Below are positions 26,701 to 37,166 of a stretch of 64,000 nt of DNA, one piece after another. A program made the position numbers and the translations under genes. The stretch is from Hoplostethus atlanticus. Lineage: Eukaryota; Chordata; Actinopteri; Trachichthyiformes; Trachichthyidae. Every line of letters begins with the position of its first letter. The stretch's first letter is position 1. Under the pieces are notes generated by a model. It did not search any database. It was not told where the DNA came from and saw only the letters and a program-made list of their open reading frames with translations. Location: contig JAXDDX010000016.1 of NCBI GenBank assembly GCA_034670405.1, positions 1,570,501 through 1,634,500 of the forward strand, written 5' to 3'.

Positions 26701-29700
26701 GATCGAGAGAGGTCCAGCTCCAGGTGCCCAACACAGGCGTGGCAGAATTCAGAGACATGTCAAGCAAGGTGACTGACTTCTCAGTGGTCGATCTAGGGGA
26801 TGATGAAGAAGAGGAGAATAACAAGTGTGGTGAGGCAGATAAAGCATCATCAGCTAGCGTCCGGGCCCCAGTCCTCCCTCCCAAGCCTCGCTCTATGTCC
26901 ATGTCATCAGCCAACCACCTTCACTCGCGCCCCCTCCCTGCCCCTCCACTGGGATATCATAGAGGGCTGCCTCACTACAGCATCAGTGGGAAAGTGGAGA
27001 CAGACCCTCATCACATGGGCAGCTGCCCTCCCTCCACCTTTGATCACCTGGGGTTCCATCGGTCCCGCCAGACTCTACCACCATCCCCATCCCTCTCCCC
27101 CTCTCTGCCCCCATCCAGTCACCCTATTTATCCTCCGCCTCAAATGTGTCCTCCCCCTCTCCCACCCCACTGCAAACTTCAGAGAGGTTACAATACAATT
27201 GACACTTACTCAAGATACAGCAGGACACAGACACAGACACAGAGACCTACTAGAGACCCACTATCCTGTGACTACTCAGACAGAGAGGGCGGTATAAGTT
27301 ACGCAGCATCGTTGCACAACTCCAAGGACAATTCCTATACCCGTGCAAAAGAATTTGACTCTCCTGTAAGGAGAGAAAACCCCTTGCGCCCTATCTACCG
27401 CAATTTACCCCGCTCCCAGTCCACGACCCCCCAGATTGAAAGGCACTCATCATCTAGTCCCACCTACTCAGATGAGGATGACTCCCCCTTCATGTCCCCT
27501 GAGAAACCTAGTGGGGGTACTACTGTTACTCACTCCAGCCTGTCTGAGGATGTAGACCCAGCCACAGCAGAGCTCTTCTCCAGGGGCATGAAGAGGACCC
27601 AGTCGCGCCTTGCCACCATCCTGCCTGCCATTTGGAAGGAGGATGCTGAACTGCAGGCAGAACGTGTGGCAGCTGCCAAGAAATCCCCCATGCATCTGTT
27701 TCTGACTGAGATATCTAGTGTGACAGAGTCCAATGAGTCCAAGTCAGATGTAGGGAAGGCCTTGTGGGAAGGCGATGGGGACGAGAAAAGAGATGGAGAA
27801 AGATGGGGGAACTTCCTCCTGCCCAACAGGGGGATGCGCCGATCCCAGTCACTGGTCACAGAGCTGGGCTCAGCAGGACACTCATGGGGGACAGAGAAAC
27901 ATAACAACAGGACAGGAGCCGAAGAGAACAGTACAGTCACCAAAGGATCATTCCAGAGGGATCTTTTTCTCACAGAGATCGACACAGGAAGGATGGACAC
28001 AGATTTGGAGGGAGAGCCAGAGAGAGACTCAGTGAAATACCTCCATCCTGCAGGATCCAGATTGCGGCCCTATGTCTGCGCCCCTGGCCTCCCCTCCTAC
28101 ACTGAGGCTGAGGAGGCCTACTCAAAGGGTATACGGAGGTCCCGCTCCCTCCTCTCTGAGATCACTATCGGGAGGCAGGAGTTTGAACCACAGCAGACTG
28201 AGAAGGAGTCCCGGAGAACAGAGATGACCAGGGAGGAGTTCCTGAAGGAGATCCAATCAGCCGAGACCTTTCTGACAGAAATCATATCGAGACAAAAAGC
28301 TGCAGCCACCAAGAAGGAAGGGGACTCTCCTTACTCCCCCACTCCAATGTCACCTGAATATGAGTCCATATGCATAGACCCCAACTCCGCCCAGACTATC
28401 AGATTTCAATCAGAGAGCTCCATGCGAACATCAAGCAAAAGCAAAGATGACACACAAACTGAGGCCATCTATGCCCAAGTGACCAAGCGTGCTAAAAAGA
28501 GTGAGATAAAGGTTACCATGAGGCCTGAGATCCCAGTCCTTCATATAGGATCAAATAAACAACCCATCAAAGATGAGGGACAGGGAAAACAGTGATTCGC
28601 ACACAGTGCAGGGCACTGTTGACACCAAGGCTCACTCAGATCCCCAGTGCCAACCTGGTGAGTTTGTGTTTTCAGAGATCATGCCCAAAAACGGCCTACT
28701 GCTCAACCAAACACTCACATCTCAGAAAGGAGAGGAGGACTGTTCAGATGGCCCTGCCCTACCTGCCAGAGGAGACCAGAGAGAAAGAGAGCTTTCTGCA
28801 CAGTCTCCTATTGAGTCCACTGAGAGCGCTGAGGAATCCGACACTGTGCTACTGCATGAGAACAAATCACTCATTACAAATGAGATGGACAGTCAAAGGG
28901 CTGCTCATGTAGGGAATGGTGAGATAATGAAAGATGACCAGCAGGCCGGCAACGCTGGGACAGGAGATCAAATATGGGGGAAGACTAATGCCAGTTCATA
29001 TGATTCTGAGAAAGACCAATCCCAAACAGATACAGTTCCTGCAGTGGAATCTAAAAACCATATAGAAGGTGATTCGGAGAGCTCCAAATGTTTTGGTACT
29101 CAAAATAATGTTGAAAGCTGTGTGGAGACCAAAATAGAAAATTCACAGCAACACAATAACAGTGATCAAGCAAATCAGTGTCACACCTCCCAAAGAGCAG
29201 CAACTCCTAGTGCCACTCCAACCACTCCAGACTGGGACCCATCCTCTGATATTTCTCTCATTACCCCCACCGACTCTGTTCTGTCACCTATGACTTCCAG
29301 CTCAGCTGACTGCCTCACACCTAGCGACTCATGGATGGGAGGCGGAGGGGGAAGCGGCGGGTGGAGGGCTCTCGGAAATGAAACACCCCATCGAGACTCC
29401 GCCTATTTCTCAGACAGTGATTGGGAAGGAGACGGTCTGAACAGGAGGAGCAGTGATGGACTTAGTGGCTCCAGGCCTGGCAGTGGGCGAGGAGGAGATA
29501 AGGGAACGCTGACAGGAATAGAGGAAAAGACTGAAGTTGAGGAGGAGGGAGAGATTGGAGAAAAGAGCGCCTTGAAAGAGGGTAGAAAGATTTCTGATGG
29601 TAAAGCTGAAATTGGGGAAAGGAAGACTGTTGAGATGTCTAAGGAAATGAGGGTTCCAGATCAAAAAGCTCTTGGGAATGATATTTCTCATATTGGTAAT

Positions 29701-32700
29701 GACAAAGATACTATAGGGCTTGAGTATACACAGAGAGAAGATTCTGGCATATTCCATAATGACAGCACAGAGACAGGTGGACATGGGCTGGTCAAGTCAA
29801 CACTGCTGTCTGATGATTCCCAGGGCAAGGGCAGTGTTAACATAATTGATAAGTTGTTCTCAAATTTAGAGGATGAGCCCTTGAAAGGGCTCCTACACAG
29901 TGATGGGCATAAGATAGACAACCATTACACAGATGGCATCATCTCCCATGTGCAGATAACAGATTGCAAATACCAGGATTCTGCAGAGAATGACTTGAAG
30001 CTACGTTCCATGAACATCACTGAGACAGATAGTTTGATTGAATCTGTATCTGGCAGTCAGTCAAATGATTGTATATTAAGACTCAACAACAAAGAATACA
30101 CAAGTATTACACAGACAGATAGTGATATCTCTGGGCTAAACGCCCCCCACTCTGGAAGTGACACTGTGGAACCCATGGCACCATCCCAGTTTGACAACAA
30201 CGAATCCAGATTATCTCGGTTCTATGGCATTCAAACCAGCGATACCACACTCAACGATGATACAGAGTCAGCACTGGAGCCCAATGATGGGAAGTGTATA
30301 GATGATAAAGTGAACAGTCTGACGTGCTCTTGGTCAGAGGAGTGTGTTCAAGGGCCTGAGAGTCATGAAGAGGGGCCTGGCCTGGAGCTCCAGCACACAG
30401 ACCGTAACGAGCTTGGCCTGAGAAACCTGTGCTGCTCAGAAAATGGTGAACACAAAAATGCCAAGGCCACAACAGAGACAGAGAAACAGCTGGCCGCTGG
30501 TGAGCTCAGTAATGCTATGAAGGAAAAGTCACCCCAGAGAGAGGCAGCAACGAAAGACTGGAAAGGGGTGGACTCTGCTAACAGCATGGATAAAGAATCT
30601 TCTGAGGGCCTGGATCTGAAAACTAAAGAGCTATGGAGCACTCTGGAGGAGGAGGACGAGAGATCAGGTGGAGTGGTTAGGGGAGAATTTGACTGCCACC
30701 GCTTTACACAAAGAGATTTGCACTTGTGGCCTGCCGAAAATGACCAATGGGCCTCTCCCGAAAACAGGCGCCTAGATATTGAACTTGGATCTGAATTCTT
30801 CTCTGGGTTCAGTAATAAGGCCTGGGAGGTGGGAGAGCGCCTAGTAGTGGGCCGGGAGTTCTGGGAGACCGAAGAGAATGACGAACTTGCAGGAAGTGAA
30901 CCTCATCCCATTGTCTTGGAGGGCTGTGAGGAAACCTGTAATGATGAAACCCAAGGACAAGCTGGCCATCTTGGGCTCAAGGAAACGTTGGATTCTGAAG
31001 ACGTTGATATCCAACAGGCAGTGCAAGCTCTGGACATACAGCAAGAGGAAAACATTGAGAACCTTGAGAAAATTGATGATTGTAACAGAGATTTGAAAGG
31101 AGTAATCTCAGATATTGAAGTAGAGAACATAGAAATCCCAGAGCAAGAGACCTTGGACCGAGAAAAGAAGCAAATTACATCATTCACAGAGACAGTCAGG
31201 GACAGTGAAGGTCAGCTAGACCTCGCACAGGAGGAGAATCAAAACTTCAACAGATGGACTCAGAATCACCTCTGTGAAATGCAAAAAGAAGAACAGTCAT
31301 CAGCTGAAGATGTTGGAAAAGAAACAGCCTCAAATTTAGAGAACTATGACACTCACACATTACAGAATATTAGTTCAAATATATCTATTTGCATCACTGA
31401 AGCTCCTCATGTAGACTTTTCAGACCTGGAGAATATTGAGCCAATCATGGACTCAGAAACTGAAATGAGTCCACCGCTTGCAAGGCAGGACATAGAACAG
31501 AGAATAAGCATTATGAATGTAGAGGAGGATTACAGAGACATGTCTCTTCCATCCAATCCTCTGTCTTGCCCCAGTGACATTGGTTTGACAATGCAGGAGG
31601 AGATGGATCAGTCTTATCAACAGGACAATTTCAGCTCAGTAGATTTTCCTAGTCCTCCACCGAGCATAGACCTTGATGTGCAAGATGATAAACTAGAAAG
31701 TTTAGATGACTCCTTTCCTAGTCCACCACCATCTGTCATAGAAGCAGAGGAGTTTATTAGTCACATGAATCTGGAAGACTTCATTGCCAGCACTGAGACA
31801 GAGCCGTATATTTCTCACAGTCCCAACACAGATGCCTCAGAGCCACCTCTGCAAGAGTTGCCACTTGCTACAACTCAAAGCAAAGGGATCTCTGCCAATC
31901 TGAACCTCTCACCTGTGCATCTAACATTAGAAAGGGAGAGCAACCTCACATCCAACTTAGAAAATCAGGATGACCAAAATAATATTTTCCAGAAAACTTC
32001 AGCTGCCACCCTGTCTCCACCCCAAAATTCCCTTGACACCCTCCCAGAATTATTGATCTCTGAGTGGAAGGATTTGGACGAGGAACCCCTGGAGGACTTT
32101 GAAAAACTGGAACAACTGTGCTGTATATCTGGCGATGAGGAGGACACTCTGGGATGACCTCTTCTTGGGGAACCTAGAGCTCTTGGAGTCTTTGAAGAAG
32201 ACACCTGAGCAAAAGCCTAGCAGTGCTGCAGATGGCGATAAAGTTCAGGAAACCTGTGGTCCCTCCACTTCTGAGGGGAGCAGGGTGGAACTGAAGGAGA
32301 ATCTTGACGGGGTTTCTGATAACTCTGGTCAGGTGGCTGAGTCTGCAACATGTGTGATCCAGGATTCCCAAGCCAAACTGTCACCTCAGGAGGAGAGGCG
32401 TGACATAAACAGCCCACTATGCTTTTCATTATGCCAAACTGATGTCAAGGAACAGGGATCTCTTTCTAAGATGCCCACTAAGAATGGCCTGATGATGCAG
32501 GTGAGCATAAGACCTTGTTTGTTTGTAGTGCTAAGTGTTTGATGGCTGTTTGATTTTCATGGATTGTTAATCTTGAGATGTTTTGATATTCTACCTGCTT
32601 CTTCATTTTATATTTACTGATTGCTAATTGCTTTTTAACTGAACAAAGGAAAAAGGTACTCCTTTTATCACCTTTATGAATGTATTAACCCCCATTATAT

Positions 32701-35215
32701 CCTGTTCTTTACTTTTGTTCAGGTGTGTGAGGAAAGGTTACAGTTCTCCCTCAGTGAAAATGTTCAAACAAATATGCTATGGGGGTCAATTGTCAAAGAC
32801 ACCGTTACTCTCCGGCCGTGGGGGGAGCAAATCACTGATGGCAGTGGCGACACAGTCAGTGTGAAAGACAAAAATGAAGATGAAAGGTATGAAGTCTGAC
32901 CTTGGAAATCTAATCCAGAGTAATAAATCAGTTTCTGTCGACATTCATGTCTTAATCAATTGTGGGGTTTCTTTTTGGCCTTATAGCCAAGCGGAGCAGG
33001 AAAGTGCCCCGAGCCCTTGGCCTTGCAGTGAGTCTGATGAAACTACTGCTGAACCACTCACTGTGATTGAGCAACCTGAGGTTACATCCCCTCAGCCTGT
33101 TGGAAACCAGGCAATGAAAGGTACCTTCATGTTAAGCGTATTAAGTGTTGTTGTACACGTTATGGTGGGAGGTCCCTCTCTGAACTGCCCCACCCAAGTT
33201 TTCTTCCATTTTCGTCTTTCCTAATAAGGTTTTCTTGGGAGTTTTGCCTTGTCTTCTTTGGGGGTCTAAGCCTGGTGGTGCCGGTTAGGTTAGATTGGTT
33301 GGCAGGCTTGTTTCTGTCTTAACATGCTATTTTGTGTTTTGTGTTCTGCCTCTGTTTTTCTGTGTTCTAAATTGGTTTGCCTTGTTTTCTGTTTTAGTGT
33401 TGACTAGCTACCGTAAGTCTAGGGTCATCTCTGTAAAGTCCTTTGAGACATGTTTTGTGATTAAGGGCTATATAAATAAACTTGACTTGACTATTACTAA
33501 TGTTAGTCTATGTTCAGGAGTCATCATATCTGAGATGATTCTAAATGCCTTCATTGAGATATATGGCTTTTCATGACATGCAGATGTGTAAGATGTCTGA
33601 TTTGCTCATATGCCTCAGTAATATCTTACATCTATTTTTAAAGGCTAGTGGGAGGAAAGTGAGAAGAGAGATGTGACTGCCTAGCATCAGCCACGATGTG
33701 CAGTCTGCAGTCTGCACACTAAGGGGCTGAGCCACTAAAACCCAGTCAGCCTTTCCTCATATCTAACAATCTCTTCCCTACTCTCGTTTTCACAGCCAAA
33801 CTAGCTCGTCTGTCTCTTGCCCTCCCTCCTCTTGCTCTTACTCTTCCCCTTACCCCCAGTGGTAAAGGAGGTTTCGGGGAGGGGGGTATCGGAAGTCGGA
33901 TCGGAAGACGGAGAGGTCTGTCGTCAGGAAGTGACCCTGATGATGAGGAGGAAGAAGAGCAGGAGGATGAAATCTCCAGAAGGGTGATCGTTGTCACAGA
34001 AACAGATATTGACAAACGTGTGGGCCTGAGGAGTCTGCTGAAGTCACCCAAGGAGCCAATGGACAGAGAAAAAGATAGAGGAAGAAATGTGTCCTTTTTT
34101 GATGATGTCACAGTCTATCTTTTTGATCAGGTATTTCCTGTACATCCCATGACTGATTAATAACAGATCATACTAGATATAATAAAGGGTGTCTGACTAA
34201 TCTCTCTCAATGCAACAGGAAACTCCAACCAATGAGCTGGGCAGTTCTGCGCCCACCAGTCCAGCACCAGTCTCTGGCAAAAGCACCAAGTTTGACTTAT
34301 ATGGTATGTTCATAAACGTGAGCCACAGAATGAGGAGGGGATTTTAAACTCTGGAGATAATGTGCATCTGTCTGAAGTAAAGGGGAGGGCTGTGTGTTTC
34401 CTACTGTCCTCATGTATTATCAGTTGGCTACCACTTAGAGCTGGTGAATGACGTTATAAAAGCTGACAGCTCCTAACTTATCCCCTCCCACTGAAATGGA
34501 GAACCCTCATTTCACCTCTCCTCTCCAAATTTTGCAGCCAGAATTAATCTTCTATAATTATCCCCCCTACACTGTGACATTGAGTGGGGACATAAATCCT
34601 GTGCCCAACAATGCAAGCATAAGCTGTGTTTTCCAACATATTTTAATTTGGTCTCCAGAAGCCCTCCACTATCCATCTCATACGCTGATCGCTTCATTTC
34701 ACAGAATAATGAGAGTTTTGGCTCTGAATTCCCTTTGGGCTTTGCATGTACACAAATGCACCAACACCAAAATTAGATGCTTTCATGCTCGCTCAAAGCC
34801 TTCAGAGTTGAACATTTCAAAGCCTTGAAAGAAGAAGCAGTGTTCCTTTTGAAATGTTATTTTTAACCAAAAACTTCAGCTTCAGCTTACAATAATAATT
34901 GTAGATTAATAGTTTATTTTCTGCATTGTATTTAGTTTAGCACTATTTTCTTACTATAAATCTCAGTAATATTGCAGCCACATGTGTTCTAGTGGTTATG
35001 CATTGAACAGTAAGGAGGTTATGGTGGTGCTTGATTTTGTTTGTCAATCAAACTTACAACCAACTCCTGTCTTTCCATCAGGGGCAAACAACAAAGGCAA
35101 AGACTCAAAAAGGAAAGAGGATTTGTCAATCAAACCAAGGTCGCCTGTGGGGGCCAATCCAGTGACGTCATCACGTTTTACTGTCAGCCCTGCCGACGAC
35201 CCCCACTTGGTGTGA
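19329..35215 (+). CDS. lmtk3: Lemur tyrosine kinase 3 (two apparent +1 frame breaks in the large exon)
   Basis: Sixteen coding exons: 19329-19419, 21607-21740, 22167-22314, 22591-22664, 22852-22970, 23777-23864, 24507-24655, 24777-24861, 25051-25172, 25658-25807, 25949-32500, 32723-32886, 32987-33120, 33796-34130, 34219-34303 and 35082-35215. It encodes a type I membrane protein: signal peptide in exon 1, transmembrane helix about residues 45-66 followed by [11 protein letters not shown], a kinase domain about 135-410 (Lys167 in VVKEL, HSD 267-269, DYG 287-289), and a very long disordered tail. LMTK family kinases act in membrane traffic and neuronal signalling and bind PP1. C-terminal [11 protein letters not shown] and [15 protein letters not shown] match LMTK3 rather than AATK or LMTK2. 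The large exon has two sites with one extra base (28586-28589 and 32151-32153). With both corrected the exon fits its phases and the protein is about 2853 aa, roughly twice human LMTK3. Confidence 0.93.
19420..21606. other. lmtk3 intron 1
   Basis: About 2.2 kb of intron between the signal-peptide exon and the transmembrane exon. It contains a poly-T run (about 20962-20981) and a pyrimidine-rich stretch (about 21000-21600). No gene was seen. Confidence 0.7.
23210..23440. repeat. CA / poly-C microsatellite cluster
   Basis: Two CA tracts (about 23216-23250 and 23380-23440) separated by unique sequence, the second preceded by about 18 C residues. All lie in lmtk3 intron 5. Confidence 0.93.
23691..23738. 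repeat. CT microsatellite
   Basis: About 24 CT units in lmtk3 intron 5, close to the acceptor of the exon at 23777. Confidence 0.95.
27575..28290 (+). other. Region of repeated short motifs in the lmtk3 tail
   Basis: Three basic-serine motifs occur in the frame of the first half of the large exon: [10 protein letters not shown] (about 27577), [10 protein letters not shown] (about 27828) and [10 protein letters not shown] (about 28127). Each is preceded by an acidic or hydrophobic patch. FLTEI occurs three times (about 27696, 27967 and 28269), with the related LVTEL and LLSEI also present. The basic motifs fit the consensus for basophilic kinases such as PKA or for 14-3-3 binding. Function is not known. 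Confidence 0.7.
31638..31742 (+). other. FPSPPPS repeat in the lmtk3 tail
   Basis: FPSPPPS occurs twice, about 25 residues apart, each followed by a hydrophobic residue and an acidic stretch ending in an MNLEDF-like patch. This looks like a duplicated proline-rich docking motif. Confidence 0.7.
33385..33492 (+). repeat. 3' tail of a retroposon (L2-type)
   Basis: In lmtk3 intron 13. TCTGTAAAGTCCTTTGAGAC followed by GGGCTATATAAATAAACTTG and a short TTGAC repeat is the typical end of fish L2-type LINEs and the SINEs that share their tail. Confidence 0.7.
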
Positions 35216-36510
35216 TGTTACATTTCATTATGGGAACCTTTAGAGCTGAACCCTCTGAGACTGGCCAGTGAATTAACCCCAACCACCAGCCACTCTCTCA
35301 GAGGCTATTTTTTTATTGAATAGGCAACGGAAAGAAAAGACTCCCGTTCTAGAAGCTGGACACATTCCAGGTTTTACCAGCTACAGGATTTTGTATGACA
35401 AGGGTTGTTGAGCTCCTCCCTGCCACTGTTTTATGGAGTTTATTCATAGCCACTGGCTACAAAAGTCTTTGGAAAAGGCAGCATATGCTAGGAGAAGAGG
35501 AGCCTGGAGCTTTGTAAAATCTGAAACAGATTTGACGGCTATGCAATGGGAGTCTTACTGTGTACCAGCTTACCTTCTCTTTTTTCTGCTTCATTCTGTT
35601 GTATTTTTCCCCAGATGTGCGGGGAATGCACTTTCTTTAGTCATTTATCTGTCTACGTAAACGCTTGGATTCCAATCCTCTCTTTATTAAAAAAAAGTTT
35701 TTCATTGCAGTCTGTCAGTTATTCTTGTAGGCAACAGTTGGGGACAAAAATTGCTTGACTCCTGTATTTGAGAATACTCATTCAACATTTGTACAAATAT
35801 CGTAATACAAGTGTATACAATATCATTTTAGAGCTGTTTAATTTTAGATGTATTCTTAGACTGCACGAAAAAAAATGAAACAAGCTATGTTTATTTTTTA
35901 CTTTTAATTCCAAAATTCTATGTCTATTATTTGATTATTCATTATTTATATATTTATTTGTTTATTCATGCAATGCCAATTTCCATGCAATATTATTTAT
36001 TTATTTATTTGCTTTGGTGCAATTAACTTGTATATTAACTTAACTCATATTTGTTTGGGACAAAATGCATCTAGGTTCTATCTTCTCAAGTTCTTCATAA
36101 TAAATAAATCAAAATATTTTCCCAAACGTCTTAATTGCTAAAAAGTATTTTGTATAATTTCACTTGTTAATATATGCCAATCTGTATTGAACTATGTCCT
36201 GTAATGTTTAATTATTTTCTAATGTCAATGAATTTTTAGCTGTCTCGTCATTCTTTTACCTTGTTTGATGACAATTAATGTAGCTTAGCATGAAAAATGG
36301 AAGCCTTTCATCAGTAAATAACTCCATTTGTTTGTGTATGTTAATTTCTCATTTTCTACTAATAACAGTCCATCATGCAGTCGAGGTCCAACTAGTCCCT
36401 TTGTTTAGTCTATTTAAATGTTGGTTTAAAACCTGTATTGTTTAAAGAATGGTTTTCAAGGGATACTGTATAAACAAGGGGAAATAAAAACAACATAAAA
36501 TGTGAAACTC
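35216..36510 (+). other. lmtk3 3' UTR with AU-rich elements
   Basis: After the stop codon the sequence is AT-rich and contains overlapping ATTTA pentamers, notably at about 35940-35962 and 35991-36011. Such clusters are known to shorten mRNA life through AU-rich element binding proteins. An AATAAA at 36483 closes the region. Confidence 0.6.
36483..36488 (+). terminator. Polyadenylation signal of lmtk3
   Basis: AATAAA at the end of the AT-rich 3' UTR, before the prpf31 promoter region. Confidence 0.65.
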
Positions 36511-36599
36511 TTACTGAGCTGTTTAATGAGAATAAATCGTATTGTCTTATATCCATAAGGTGTTCCAGTTTATAAAACAGAATATCAGGAAGTATGCAG

Positions 36600-36816
36600 G
36601 AAGTTGGTGCAGAGTTGTATCAATTGGCCTCATCTCCCAGAGCCCCTTGCGGCAGACCTCTATTTAGCTGCCTACGTATTTAATCTGCGACAAACGACCA
36701 AACATCGTAGAGCGTAAATAAGTACCACATTAGATAGCGAGAACATTTAGAACCTTTCGCCCACATCAGAAGTTTTTATTTTGTTTCTTTGGGCGACAGG
36801 CGTTTAAACTCTCGAG
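36600..36816 (+). promoter_or_regulatory. prpf31 promoter and non-coding first exon (approximate)
   Basis: The prpf31 ATG sits directly after an AG acceptor at 37165-37166, so a leader exon is needed upstream. A strong donor, CTCGAG|GTAAGT, lies at 36816, and the sequence before it is the likely 5' UTR exon. The transcription start is not resolved. Confidence 0.5.
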
Positions 36817-37166
36817 GTAAGTAACTTGGATAGGTAATGATTACTAACATTACCCACTACATTCAGCTAATGTTTGCTAATGCTAACTAGCTAACCCCAT
36901 AGAGCCCATGACTGTTCTTTAACTGTCTGACAGAAACACGTTGAATTCTTGCATGTGCCGTGGTTTATTCTCTATGTTGCATCCACTCTTGTTGTTTTGA
37001 GAGGTTTAACAGAGACATAATGCTCTACGGTCATGTGTGTTGTAAAGCTGAAGCCCAGTACTACTCTGCTGCTTCACTAGCATGATACTGTAAGCTTAAT
37101 TGAAGTAACGTTGTTTTATTAACTTAGTTACCTTTCTGTTCACATCATTTCTACCATTGACTGCAG

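Noticed and set aside
28592..28912. A 106-codon plus-strand frame near the lmtk3 frame break
   Set aside because: It overlaps the much longer lmtk3 frame, has no family features and no splice support.
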